This document shows, one piece after another, positions 10,881-23,040 of a stretch of DNA of 64,000 nucleotides. Under the pieces are notes generated by a model. That model saw only the letters and a program-made list of their open reading frames with translations, was not told the origin of the DNA and made no database searches. This stretch comes from Agrypnia vestita (taxonomy: Eukaryota > Arthropoda > Insecta > Trichoptera > Phryganeidae). The stretch's first letter is position 1. Each line of letters begins with the position of its first letter. The stretch covers positions 1 to 64,000 of the forward strand of contig JADDOH010000302.1 of the NCBI GenBank assembly GCA_016648135.1, given 5' to 3'. The position numbers were made by a program, and so were the translations under genes.

Positions 10881-11171
10881 AACTAGTTACAGGAGGCATT
10901 GGGCTCCGAATAAAAAATGAAGAGCACTTATATATGAATTGTGTACCAGACTATTGGTCCGTTACCGGTGTTGTCTGGGATTTACATGTAGTTAACGGTC
11001 ACTACAGCGGTACGACTTGAATATCAAAAACTCCATTTTGTGTCTAGGTTATACAGTTTTTCAAATATTTATCTAGTAAGAGGTTCATATTCCACTGAGT
11101 ACCTAGAGAAAGGTCTGGAAAATAAATTCCATTCTTAAGAGAGGCCCTCAACAACATGCAGTAAAATAATA

Positions 11172-11335
11172 ATTGAGTATTTTAGGCACGTTGCTAGAAG
11201 AAATGGAGACAGCCTGTAGAAATTGGTGATGATTGGGAAATCAAGGCCAAGGGCGAATACAGAGAAATTGATCTTCAACAACATAGAAAGACTAAGTCAA
11301 ACCTTTTATATCAGAAATATTACACTCTTGACATG
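11172..11335 (+). pseudogene. Non-LTR RT C-terminal remnant
   Basis: The plus strand reads IEYFRHVARRNGDSL, stop, KLVMIGKSRPRANTEKL, then a run to about 11335. The H-V-x-R-R-x-G-D-S-L-x-K-L-x-x-x-G-K pattern is the conserved end of many insect non-LTR reverse transcriptases. The first in-frame stop replaces the usual Glu codon (TAG). No catalytic residues remain here. Confidence 0.6.
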
Positions 11336-14300
11336 TAACTTATCTGTAATTAACACAAAAAAAGGGTAGCAATAAAACAAGTTCAATGACTTTTTCTGTT
11401 GTTATAAGTTCAAAACATATTTGTCTCACATCAATGTCTAGACTGCAACTCTCCCAGTGTCTTCTAAAATATCAACACTCAGGATTTCGTGATTGCCATC
11501 TAAAATATCCACCTACACTTCTGTGCATACAAATCACCCCCAGTAAGTTTTCTCGACCAGCTTAGGCCACAAAGGATTATCCATAGTCTTCCTTATCGGT
11601 TCCAATCGATCTAGAAATATCTGACAAGCCTTACCGTAGTAACTTGGATATTTAAGGAGGCGAAAATATTGTTTTAAGTTTAATGCAGGCCCTAATGGAT
11701 ACAAATGTTTGCAATATTTTAATCAGGCAGGGAAAGATTGTATATTAAGGTAGTGGATGATAATATTTTTGTGAGAATCCTAAAGAATAACTACGCAAAA
11801 TTGAATTAAGATCGGACAAATAATGGAGGGTATAGATAATATATAAATTTATTTAGAATAGTTAAAAAATATAGACATATAGTAAATATTAAATTTTGTA
11901 TGAAAACAAAGATGTATATTTTAACCTACTATGCAGTATTACCCGGTAATTGATGATAATAAAAGTAGTTAATAATTGAGAAAAAAAGTATCTTTTTAGT
12001 CATTATAGGTTAATAATTTTTTTTGACGGGCAATAAAAAAAATTGCATTCGCTCCTTTAACAAGAAAGTAAAAATACTTAGGTATTTTATTCCATAGTAG
12101 TTTCACATTATTTGTTTTCCACAGTAACATAGCCGATAGTGGTATTCCATGTTGATGAACATAAGCTGTCCGTATAAGGAAACGAATGAAAGGATAAATG
12201 TACATAATAAATAAATACGCTAAGCAAACAGCGTAAACATATATTAAAAGATTTCTTTGGAATCTCGAAAATATTTCTCAAGGAAGTCTTCTCACCGACG
12301 AAAATCGTCTATTATGTATGTGTTGTATACGCGTGTATACTACCAGAACATATTTGTACAAGTGTAGGTAGAAAAGCAAAAACATGTTTCATAATTTGCC
12401 ACACCCAACAAAAGATAATATAAAATATAGACAAAATAAAAGAAATTTAAATGACAGTGCAAAAAGTTTGTTATGAAAAATAATGTGTTTTTGTTGATAT
12501 AATATAAAGGTAGCGATATCCCACTGAGATATTTCTGAGACAAATAAAAGAAACATACAATTAATCAAGGAAATAAAATTTTAAAAACAATTGCCACCTC
12601 AGTTTTCCTTTTGTATACGTGTATAAATAAATCTTTATTTTTTGATGTGGATATTGCTGAGTTTGCTACCAAATAGTGCACATTGATGCTTTTATTATTT
12701 ATATAATTGGATAATGCTGAAATAGTTTAGATACTGCTGTCTAAAATTGACATAATTCCTCAATATATATGAAACGGCCATTTTGTAACTTGACACATCC
12801 ATTCGATTAATTGGTTGAAACGGATATTGCAGCCTTTGATTTTAATCATTATATGGAAGCATAATTTTGGAAGGTATAAAGTTACATTTCCTATAAAATC
12901 TCAAATTTAGTTCAATCTAAAGTACTAATCCTCGGCGATTGAATTTAAAACATTTTAAAATTTTATTTGGATATTGCTACTTTATTTGTACGATACGTTG
13001 TAATTATCCATCCCAATTGTAAAATCATACATCAGGCCATTTGTAATATGGAACTAAAAGAAAAGAAAATAAAATGTTTCCTTGGCCTGAAAAACGTTGC
13101 TATTTTTGTTGTGGATCCCAGTGAAAACTGGCAAGAAAATGCACGTAAATAGATACCTAATTAAGTGAACTTATTTTTTATCCTAAGTTAAAAATTAGTT
13201 TACAAATAAAATAATTTTGTTAACAGAAAACAACATTTTTGGTTTAATTTATTTGTTAATCTGATGAACGAAAATAATCTTTTTATGATAAAACCATTTA
13301 AAAAAAGGGTTAATGATCACTTTTATTAAAAATATAAAATATTTTTAGTCCATAATACAGGATGTATTTATTTTGAAAAATATGTTTGTAAAATTTGAGA
13401 TGTTGAACGGAAACTGTTTACTCACGTTACACTCTCTTCCTCAATCACGAGTTTCAACAATCACTGGCAGATGTTGAGAGTTTCCATAATTTTTAAGTAT
13501 TTTTTTGCTGTTCTCTAATCTTGAAGCACCTATATAACGTTTGTTTTAATAGCCTGGTTATTGCGTATTTTTTTGGCGCTTTGAGCCAGGTTCTTCTATT
13601 TGTCTCTAGCTGTGAGTTCATTCTTGGCATCGCATTGCCTCCTTTCTTATCAGACATTCTACATCGAACGAACACTCGGACCCACGAGTCCTGTTTACCT
13701 CCGTAGTAACTAAAACAAATTTATCAAGTAAGCGTGATAATGTCGTGTTAGCACCAACAAATTGATTTATACGTTTTAGGTGTCGACCGGATTTGAAATC
13801 AATCAGAGATACGTTAATATTGCTACGAGATTGTTTTATGTCCAGCTTCCTTCAAGGCCTCGATGTTATGGTCTCGTATGTAGGTATGTCGAAAAACGTA
13901 TATTAAAATACGTATATTAAAATGAAATACGATATCGGAACCAACAAGGCGCTTGATTCGAAGGTCTAATATAAAACTCTTCAGCAATTACAGATCGATA
14001 ACTTCTTTTTATCTTGTTCGATCCTTTGGCGATCACTTGTGCGAATTTCTCTCTGTCCTGCGTTGCCCGGAATAAATCCTACACCTGTTTCATTCCGGTC
14101 CACTCTCTGATGTTGCACGTTCAGGGGACTTTTGCCTTCTACCAACTCCTCGTCAAAATCATCACTACTCCGACTAGTTGATATATCTAATATTCCTCCC
14201 GCATCACGTATGACCCAATGCGTACAACTCATGATTACTGGCTGGAAATAGAGTGAACGGTACCCTAAATAGATAGAAACCCGATAGAGTGAAGAATTAA

Positions 14301-15164
14301 CAGATTATGGTGGCAATAGGGACAGGAAATTCTTGGCGTGGTCAGATAAACGTAATATTGGAAAGCGACCAGGTTAAAAGATCAAGCCTAAGAACCAGTA
14401 TGGGAAGATTTATGTAAGTTTAAGATGCAAGGGTGGTTTGCTAAAGCAGTAGAGTATGGCGTTACAACTTCTTACCTTCACCTGCGAGGTGATACTGCGG
14501 TAGGAAATCAGTTAGGAAAAAGAAGAATAAATTGCACGTCTACATGAATGCAAGAATATTATTTTATAAAGTAATTACTACAAAATGCTACGAATAAAAA
14601 TAATTGTATATTTTTTCACGATCATCATCTTTATGATTATCCTAAAAAAATGTAACGGGGTTTGTTTATAATATATAATAAGGCGCCCTTCTAGACGCCT
14701 TGCATTGTTCAAACTAAACCCGGAATTCTTTCCTGGGTGTCCAGACCAGATTCTCTATGGATTGCTGTCCTCTCGTCGCTACTGGAGTATCTTACCACCG
14801 CGCTATATAGAACGTAGAAGCCTGCCGCAGCTTCGATTTTTCTATATATTTCACTTCTCTGCCTCTCATCGTTAGAAAATTCCACCGAATTCTTAAAATA
14901 ACAGTCGAACATGCCATGAATATCAGTTGTATTTTGTTCTGTGGAAAAAGCATCCACAAATGTTTTCCATTTTTTTCTGCCCATTATCATTCGCTGCTAC
15001 CTATTTCCGAATTTCATAATTTCTTTAGTCCAGCCCGTTACAAGGCGATATCATTGGATAACTTAATTTATTTGTTCTCTAAGTGAAGTGGTATTTGATT
15101 TCTTCAAATATACATGGCGGTATGCCACTATTCAATAAATACAAATAACTACATGAATATATAT
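11336..15164. other. Unassigned AT-rich sequence
   Basis: No gene recognised. Short phrases similar to GGATATTGCTG recur at about 12650, 12820 and 12970 and are shared with the arms of the MITE at 24567, hinting at eroded copies. Overlapping frames at 13493-13706 lie on opposite strands and show no motif. A 93-codon reverse frame at 14709-14990 only faintly recalls the region after the RT core. Confidence 0.35.
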
Positions 15165-15300
15165 TGTGCAGCCCTTGCAGCCCAGTGCGCATGACACTGT
15201 ATTTTTATACCGAGGGTTGCGGGTTCTATTCCCGGTAAGATCACAGTAAATCTATGTGATTGACTCAAGTCTAGGTGTACTAGACCTGTTGAAGCATAAG
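15165..15300 (+). mobile_element. tRNA-derived SINE head
   Basis: A B-box-like GGGTTCTATTCCC (15221-15233) sits about 40 bases after CAGTGCGCATGA. The TACCGAGGGTTGCGGGTTC context resembles a tRNA T arm. The downstream part (AGTCTAGGTGTACTAGACCT) is non-tRNA body. Not an intact tRNA gene. Confidence 0.5.
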
Positions 15301-15507
15301 AAAAAAATCATGCGTGTACTCATGTGCGCGCGGTAGAAGTTATACTAAATAAAAATCTTTGAGTAATAATTGTCAAAAGAAAAATTTAGTGAAAGGGGCA
15401 TTTATGGTGGTAGCCTCGGAAGTGTGAAACCCTCTACTTAACGCAATAGGGAACGGTTTATCAAAAATAATTGTTCTCAATTTTACAAATAAAAAGTTGT
15501 TTTCTTT

Positions 15508-15545
15508 ATCGGATATGCTATATTATATAATACAGCATATCCGAT
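15508..15545. repeat. Near-perfect 38-bp palindrome
   Basis: ATCGGATATGCT...AGCATATCCGAT with a TATTATATAATA centre; one mismatched pair. Seen directly; role unknown. Confidence 0.8.
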
Positions 15546-15599
15546 TCATAGGGGTTCAATTCAGGTAAATATTCTTATATGACTATTTTGGCGTGTTTA

Positions 15600-15672
15600 T
15601 CAACTGGGACCGCAGGGGATGGTAGAACGCTCGCCTAGCATGAGAGAATCGATACCCGGTGCCTCCAAAAAA
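15600..15672 (+). mobile_element. tRNA-like relic
   Basis: ATGGTAGAACGCTCGCCT (15619-15636) resembles the D-arm/A-box to anticodon stem of a tRNA-Gly-type gene. It is followed by a damaged B box (GAATCGATACCC, 15646-15657) and ends GGTGCCTCCA. The acceptor stem is not complementary, so a functional tRNA is unlikely; a SINE head or tRNA pseudogene fits. Confidence 0.45.
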
Positions 15673-15889
15673 TATATTTATTTTTAATGCGACTTTTAGA
15701 ATGATTATTATATTTTATAATATACTCGTATAAAAAAAGGAGTTGGGAAAAACTAAAAAAAAACGATAGTATTATTTTTAAGTAGGTATTGTAGCGGAGT
15801 TATCTGTAACTAAATAAAATTATAGATAATTTAAATTATGTTTGTTATTTTTGACGATATATATTTTTGACGGTCCAAGGAAGACCGTA

Positions 15890-15965
15890 GGTGTCTAAGT
15901 CAGTTAGTCGCTGCCTTGCTGTCCTGCGTACTGCGCGACCGGAGCCTGGATCCCCGCTCCAAGTC
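15890..15965 (+). mobile_element. Possible tRNA-like SINE head
   Basis: CAGTTAGTCGCTG followed about 40 bases later by GCCTGGATCCCCGCTCC has the spacing of A and B boxes but a poor B-box match. It is the third tRNA-like module in 0.8 kb. Weak. Confidence 0.3.
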
Positions 15966-17024
15966 GTAATTTCGTTTTTTAGCTTTGAATTCCAATGAAA
16001 TTATTATATTAAGAAATTATTCGAACAGTAAATAATAATCAAGTGCATTTCGTGGTATCGCATTATTACTACAGGATTTCGCTACATACTTCCGTTACAA
16101 TGAAATTTTTACCCAGAATGCGCCAGAAGAAGATAACTTCAAAAAAGATCAAGAAAAATAGTTTATGTGGTAACCGGTCTAACCCATATTATTAGGAACT
16201 AAAGAAACTTATTAAAAAAAAAAGTATTTCTATACCTAGTGTAATAAGAAGCGAAAACAATGCACACAAACTCTTCTTTGTTTCTTATTATTAAATGTAT
16301 ACAAAAATTAAGTTAAATTTTAAGTTACAGTAAAAAAATATTGTTTATAATTTTTAAAATTTAATTAAATGAAATGATGAATCCATTTTTAAATTGATTC
16401 TAATCACAATATAGGCAATATTAAAATAAATATTTTTTGCAATACCTACGATTTTTATCATTTTTAATTATTAGGTATTGTCACTTACTAACTTATTTCT
16501 GAATGTCGAAACACTTTTAATTTTACGTTAATTTTGTAAAAATATAAAGACTAGTGAAATTACGGTGCAGAAATGTAAAATTGATGCTCTAAGTGGGACG
16601 CTGCGAAGTGAGATATCTCCTGATATACAGGGGAATCAATACATCTGGCCTTCCTACCAATCATGGCCTATCAGGGTATTTTACGTCACACAATCTTTTT
16701 TCTCCCATTCTTACGTCACGGTCCTCCTCCCGCATCCTTTGGGAGCGAGGATTTATGGTAAGGACGCCGCATGAGCATCGTCCAATGCATTAATATGGGT
16801 CGTTTCGAAGCGATCCTTTTGAATTGTTCGTTCTGATATCACTTTCTTTGTCTTAAACGCGGAAAGAAAAATTCTCACATATGCGGGAGAATGGAAAATG
16901 ATGTTTTTAACGGTCCACGACTTGCAGATAGTATTTTGGTTCACCAGGAAAATAACATCTTTAAAAAGAGAAAAATGATTTTGTAGTGACATTATTAATA
17001 TAATTAGAAAAAATGTATATTTTT
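15966..17024. other. Unassigned AT-rich sequence
   Basis: No gene recognised. Overlapping short frames at 16565-16992 lie on both strands with no motif. Confidence 0.35.
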
Positions 17025-17049
17025 TACCACTTATTTATTGAAAATATCA

Positions 17050-17086
17050 ATACGTTTCAGGACTAAAGGCCCCTTCGTCAGGACAC
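17050..17086 (-). ncRNA. Hammerhead-like motif, PLE-type (intact core)
   Basis: Minus strand: CTGACGA (17075-17081), a weak stem II AGGGGCC-TTT-AGTCCT, GAAAC (17054-17058), then ACGT. Located 3' of the PLE coding relic, as expected for a PLE terminal ribozyme. Confidence 0.55.
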
Positions 17087-17196
17087 AACGTATATTAACA
17101 AATTAAAAATCCAAAATTAAAGTATAGACACTCAAAATACAAAAAAATAATACATGGGAAATGAATAATATTTAAATACTTACTTGAAAACAAATT

Positions 17197-17441
17197 TTAA
17201 AGCTTACTATTTGTAAACAGGACCTGGTAATTTATAATATTCAATTGAATATTACCACTTTTTCTTATTTCTAAAATTTCCAATTTTCAAACTATAATTC
17301 TGTATAATATGTATGTAAAATTTGTAAACCCTTATTTATATCAAAATAAACATCCATAGCCAAAAGACGATTCGCAAATTCGGAATAATTATTACTACTT
17401 AAATATCGCAAGTGTTCCTTAACCCTAACATCAAATCTAAA
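17197..17441 (-). pseudogene. Penelope-like ORF, C-terminal endonuclease fragment
   Basis: From 17441 the minus strand reads FRFDVRVKEHLRYLSSNN, then YSEFANRLLAMDVYFDINKG. This fits the F-x-x-R-x-K-E-H-L-R...S-x-F-A-x-H/R-L stretch of the PLE GIY-YIG endonuclease. A stop follows after YYTEL. In a shifted frame, LEIRKSGN...NYQVLFTNSKL ends at the stop at 17197, matching the C-terminal E-x-x-E-I-x-K...N-x-x-L-x-x-N-S-x-L pattern. The catalytic GIY-YIG start and the whole RT are absent, and there is at least one frameshift. Family assignment is from motif recognition, not a search. Confidence 0.65.
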
Positions 17442-17645
17442 AAATTTTTATACACAAATTATATAGAATTAACAGTTTGATAAATTAGAAAAAAGTGTTC
17501 AGAGTTAATTGAATACTATAAATAACAAGGTCTTTTTTACAAACAGTTGGCTTTTAAATTTGTTTTCATGTTAGTACCTAATTATTTTTTATATTTTGAT
17601 TGTTTTTATTTCGATTTTTGATTTTTAATTTGTTAGTATATATTG

Positions 17646-17684
17646 TATCCTGAGAAGGGGGCATTGGTCCTGAAACATGTTGAT
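17646..17684 (+). ncRNA. Hammerhead-like motif, PLE-type (damaged core)
   Basis: CTGAGAA (17650-17656; one base missing relative to CTGATGAA), stem II GGGGGC-ATT-GGTCCT (imperfect), GAAAC (17672-17676), ACATGT. Its downstream TTGATATTTTCAATA matches the inverse of the left arm. Confidence 0.5.
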
Positions 17685-17715
17685 ATTTTCAATACATAAT
17701 TGACGATACAAATTA

Positions 17716-20700
17716 CCATACACCTATCTACTTATAAAAGCGCATGTACGAATGAGGTATAATGTTTTTAATGTGTTTTAAATGTAAAGTCCAAACGAAA
17801 GAAGATGATGTACAATTGCAAACAAATATGTAATTAAAAAATATCAAAATAAATATTATTTTTAGGGGTTCACTTGTACTAAATACAAAGTTACTGCACA
17901 CAAACTTTAGCTGGACTATTCACACCGATTTATGATTTCGCTAGAAAGTTCTACTCCTCTCTGTAGTCTACTGTATAGGAATCTGATTTTTCGATCCTTC
18001 TGTTTTACATATAGTAGAGTATTCGACCGGGTTCTAGATCTATCTATGCATTTAAAATCACGATTGTTATCAAATATATATTTTTTTCTAGCTATCGTTG
18101 AAAAAAAAAATCAAATTCAAAAAGTTACAAGCTAAAAAAATGTACATAGGTATTAAAATCAACTTTTATTGATAATAAATAACTTACTTGCAACGTTATC
18201 TCTACACAAATAAGAAACATTTTTGCTGTATAACATCTCCAGCTGCACCTACTAAATTTGTTAGACTGATGGTAACAGTAATTCGGACCGAAATGGTAAA
18301 ATCCAACCCTAATAAAAACACGAGCCTGTCACTCCCGACTTAAACCTAAACGCTTTTGTCATTCCAGACTAGTGTTGATCTTGAAAACATCTATTTTGAT
18401 TTCCCTACTATTTTCTGTTGACTTATATGATATTGCTACACTTCTCCCAGCATAAATTATTATTATTATATTTCAGAATCGGTAAGGTTAAGGTCAAAAA
18501 AGTTTTATTTAAATCATATAAAAGTAAATGTTACATTCATTATAATAATGTTGGTTTAGTTTTAAATGATCTCTTATAAATGTTTGTACTGGTTTAATTT
18601 TGTAAAGTATCGAGTATCAAGTCAATATACTTACTGTTTGCAGTCAGTTAATAAAGTTTACCACAAAAAGTGCGTTTTGTGAGATGTCCTGCAACAATAT
18701 TTTTCTCACAAACATACAAATACTTCGTGAATATTTTAATGTTAGTTTTGCAGACCTTTTAATAAAATTATTTTTTGAAGATTAATGTGAAATCATACAA
18801 AGCCACCTGTAGCCCGTCAAAAATTACGTACTTTTATTGTATATTTCGGCCGCCAGTTAAGGTTAGGATTAAGCGCCAATTAGATCTTGATAACGTAAGT
18901 GATGGACATTATTAAATACAGAATGAAGCTTTTTTTGCTTCGTATACAACATTTTTATATTATACCTCATTATTATTTGAGCCATCTGGTGTTGTCAGTG
19001 ACGGATATTGGTACACAGAGAGTAATATATGATTTTGGTATTTTATATAGGAGAATTATATAGGATTTTTGATGAATGATAAATACCAATGACATAAGCG
19101 ATAAAATAGTGAATGCACTTATTAGTTTTTATTTAAGTTAATTGAAAAAACAGTATTTTTATAAAAAAAACAATTTCATAGTACTTTATTAAAAAAGCAA
19201 AAAGTCAATGTTTTAATTTTATTTGATAACAATTTTAGAATCATATTTATTTTGAAAACGGAATGAGATCACCTAATGGTGATGGATAGGAAGTTGTGGA
19301 GGACGTACGAAATTATTATTCTTGGGGATTGGGGCTACCTTTAGTTCATGCAATCACTTGCAAATAAAATCTTCAAGTCACTTGAAATCAGGGAACTATG
19401 TTTTATCGGATTCATCTAAGGCTTTCTGTGTTTACGTATTTCGTTTGAATTATGAAATGAGCTTTATTAATGCCAAATAAAATATTGATTTTTTAAAATT
19501 TAAATGTTTCCGCACTTTCAAAAACCTATGAAACGTTAATTTATGATTGGAACACGCATTGAGAACTCAAAACAATGAATTTAATTTTATTAATTTTGTT
19601 TTATTTTATTTAAAGACACACACAAAAAAAGGTTTTGTTAACTCTCCATTTAAGAGTATCTGCAGCACGCACTTATATTAAAAAGAAATGCACACTTAAT
19701 AACAATTTTTAAAACTCACTCAAAAGAGACAACAAAAGAGATTTTAAAATAATGTTTACACAGGTACACACAAAAATTAGTTGCGGTCAATACGAAGAAA
19801 CCTGACGTTTCAGAATACAACAGGAGCGGCTAATGAATTGGGTGTATATTGATGCGGACATCTTTTTTAAAGTTGTCCGCATCTTTAAACTTTAAACCGA
19901 ACTTTAAACACATCCACCCCATTGACGTATCGACGACACAAGTGGTAATGTATTCATAGTGATTAGACTGTTTTGACCGATGTTCATGAAAAAACTTTTA
20001 AATATTAAAGTAAGTTATCTCCATTTTCTTTAACGACTCTTTCCAGTATTGAAAACTTTTCATCTGATGTAAAATGGTGAAATGCGTTCGTTAAAAAAAT
20101 CGTTCTCTACGAGTCTGTTTTGAGACTTTATTGAGTGTAGGTGATTGGTGCACATTTTAATTTCACCTGCCTGAGCAGCTAAGCGCATCCGGTAGAGCAA
20201 TATCTGGTTACCACTGGGGAACGAAACTCTGTACACAGGCTTAATGCATTGTGATCCAACTAGACAAAACGATAAAAAATATTTCACAATTTTCGTTCAA
20301 ATGTTCCTACGTAATAGTAAAATAAACGAATCGTATTTTAATAGTAGAATATCGTAAAGTACATGTTTACCGCCATGTAGACATTGTCAAGTGGTCACTG
20401 TTTCCAATCGGACGCTCAGATCAATCGGTTTCGCTGAAGGAAGCTCGGAGCGCGGGCGCGATTGTGAGTATACTTCAAAAATTATGGCAATATTTGTTAA
20501 TTATGGAAATAATTACTATAAATGTGTAGCTTTACATCTCGTACACCTAGTATTTATATCTTATTACTTATAATTTTTGAGTTTTTGTCACTTTATTTTT
20601 TAGTCCAAAACACACAAGAAAATGTTTATTAGTATAAGAAATATTGACAAAATATTCTATTATTCTCCTGTAGTTTTAAATAATCAATAACGCCCTTCTG

Positions 20701-22401
20701 TCGTTTTACCCTCGAAATTCATTTTTTCGATGGACCGTTTACATAAATATATGTTAATATTTTATAATGAATCGGGGATTTTTACACTGGAATCATCAAA
20801 TCAATACAGAAAGATTTTACTCAATATAAACTGCTTATTTCACATTTAAGATAAATAAAAAACGTAAAAGTACCCTTCTGCAAAGTCCTCCGCAAGTTTT
20901 ATGGTTCGAAACGGGTTGACCCAATAAGAGAAGAGAAGAGGGGAAGGTTAACGAACTGAGAACTTGAACGTTGAAACGACTCCCCAAGTATTCCGAGAAA
21001 CTGAAAATCTGAGGGCTTCAGGACATGCAGTGAGAGCGAATGAGTCCCATTACAATAAAAATATCTACGACAGGTATTTTACTCCTATGAGAAACCGTAA
21101 GGCTTTTGTATACACGACAAATATCGAAGATTCCAGCACCGTTGATGTTCGGGAGAATTGGAATGTCTGTAAAAGCGATTTCTTCATATAAAATAAACTT
21201 AATTGAGATACACGGACTCTCGATATCTCAGGTGTAGGGAGGATTCAGTTTTATTACTTTACTTCAACCGTTTGTGTACAAAACGTAAAGTTGATAACAA
21301 ACAAAACACAAATTTAGCATGGAAATTTAATTTATGAGATTTTTCAATTACAATTAAGATACTGGAAAAGGTACAAATTTGGAATAGTGTTGTGGAATGT
21401 AAAAATAAAATGTTTGCAAATTCCTTCAATTCTAGGGCCACCTGATAAAGGTCATCACACTATAAAGCATGGAAAAAAATAAATGGATCACTTTGATAGG
21501 CTTACTTGAGAGTCAATCTTTTGGCAAAAAGCAGGACCGCCTATTGCGGTCAGTCTGCTCGGGAGATAAGGCGTACCACTTAGGCGCCCGTCTCATGTCT
21601 CATGTACACCCGTGGCTATAAGGAGGAGGGCGGCAGAGCGGCACATTGCCCGCGTGAGCGAAGGCGTATCGGCAGGGCGGCAGATAGTACGCGGCAGGAG
21701 TCGCAGAGAGTGCACTTCAGAAGAGTTAGAGGGACAAGGCTGACAGAGACAGTCACCACGAAGGAGAATAACGGGGCACGTACTCAACGCGGATGATCTG
21801 TACAGCTAGATGATAGCTAGCTGATCAATTTGAAAATTCGCGAACAGACTTTACATCACGTATGAGATATTTGTAACTATTTATCTGCCTCCGGGCCGGT
21901 TGTATCAACTATAACCATGCGTCCTGGCGGAAACGCGCGCGAAAACCCTTATCAGGAGTGTAGTTTGAACCGTTTCTACCCTTAGACTGGCGATGGGCGC
22001 ATGGAACGTTGCACATGCGTTTTAAAACAAAGGGATGTGGAAGAATCTGTGGAGCTTGTGGTGCAACGAGGGGTAGCTATTCCGCGGGGTAAGGGACAAT
22101 TAAAGGGAAAGCGGCTGAAAAGGTTGAAACCAGATGTTTTTTTGCAAATACGATGGATTTGGGGATGAAAAAAGGGCGCGCGGGGAAGAAATTTTCGAAA
22201 CATTTTAATTTTAAAATATAATACGGCTAGGGAATTTTGAGTTATATTCGTCACACGACATGTTGTCACTTAGAAGTCAAAATAGAATTTTAGAGAAGTC
22301 GTGATGAGGTTATAGAATGAAATAGTGGTGCGTATTCATATGGATGTTTATTTCTTACCTGGATAAGCTCCGGCAGCAAGCGAAGATATACAAATACAAA
22401 A
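17716..22401. other. Unassigned sequence with minor features
   Basis: No gene recognised. A 10-bp perfect hairpin, GATGCGGACA/TGTCCGCATC, lies at about 19852-19884. AAAGTACGTAATTTTTGACGGG (on minus near 18811-18832) resembles a segment near 38464. A GC-richer patch at 20391-20473 ends at a donor-like GTGAGTAT and might be a 5' exon, but nothing confirms it. Another GC-richer patch lies at 21590-21790 with frames on both strands and no motif. Confidence 0.35.
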
Positions 22402-22820
22402 AAATAACCCATAAAAACCAAGTTTTTATTATACTTCCTTTCTCATTTACTAGTTGAAACATTTTTTTTCGCTTAACCCACGCGTTGGGCTTCGGTCGGG
22501 CGACGCTACGAAAGGGAGTAATAAAAAAATTCCAAAAATCCAAAATTATACTATAATCAGGTTTCGTGTCTACCAGACGCGTTGAAATATTTTCATACAA
22601 CTTAATAATTTATATGAAAAAACCATTCAAAATTTGAAAAATCCAAAAATTTATTATTTTTTTTAATGAAAATTTGATAGATCTTCTTGATCGTCGCCAC
22701 GAGTCTGCTTGCAAAGTTTCAGGTCGATTGGATCACGGGAAAGGGGTTTAAAATGGATCCAAAGTTTTTTCGTCAGACAAGAAAACAAGCAGACGCCAAG
22801 AGTTAATATAAAGGGAGTAA
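22402..22820. repeat. Dispersed repeat, copy 2 (ACTCCCTTT-ended)
   Basis: Second copy of the repeat at 1207-1738, same orientation. It shares AACCCATAAAAACCAAGTTT, the block ATTTGATAGATCTTCTTGAT, and the right end GTTAATATAAAGGGAGTAA. It is about 115 bp shorter owing to internal differences. Confidence 0.6.
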
Positions 22821-23007
22821 TAACTCCGTAAGACCAAAAACTTTTGAAACGGTTGGCCCTATCAATTTCACTCGCTAATCTATAAATCTCCAAATTCAAA
22901 TATAAGTACGTGTGTATGTTCACAGTATACCCAGAACAGTAGTTTATTTCCGGCCAGTCGGCGAGTTATTAGCCTACTCTTGCGTTGACGCTAGGGTTGT
23001 CACTTTA

Positions 23008-23040
23008 TTTTTACTCCCTTTCTTTTAACTCGTAGCGTCT
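23008..23040 (-). repeat. Inverted end fragment of the ACTCCCTTT repeat
   Basis: TTTACTCCCTTTCTTTTAAC followed by TCGTAGCGTCTGCG is the reverse complement of the right end of the repeat at 22402-22820 (GCAGACGCCAAGAGTTAATA then TAAAGGGAGTAA). It shows the end also occurs inverted nearby. Confidence 0.6.

Larger units (their letters stand above)
17025..17715. mobile_element. Penelope-like element: head-to-head truncated copies
   Basis: Two inverted arms of about 190 bp or more bound the segment. Each arm, read outward, has the end of a PLE ORF, an AT-rich 3' part and a hammerhead-like motif. The left unit runs on minus (ORF end 17197, ribozyme-like 17050-17086). The right unit runs on plus (coding relic about 17480-17560, ribozyme-like 17646-17684). 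PLEs are known to carry hammerhead ribozymes in their terminal repeats and to end in a GIY-YIG endonuclease, and 5'-truncated inverted copies are common for them. This locus is the best link between the ribozyme-like motifs of the window and a coding element. Confidence 0.7.

Noticed and set aside
13261..13285. CTGATGAACGAAAA, a hammerhead-core look-alike
   Set aside because: No room for stem II between CTGATGA and GAAA and no palindrome or PLE tail; chance match.
14709..14990. 93-codon reverse frame possibly related to the post-RT region of a non-LTR element
   Set aside because: Only a weak resemblance (YRKIEAAAGFYVLYSAV) with no conserved motif on either side.
15600..15672. Functional tRNA-Gly gene
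   Set aside because: The B box is damaged and the acceptor stem arms do not pair.
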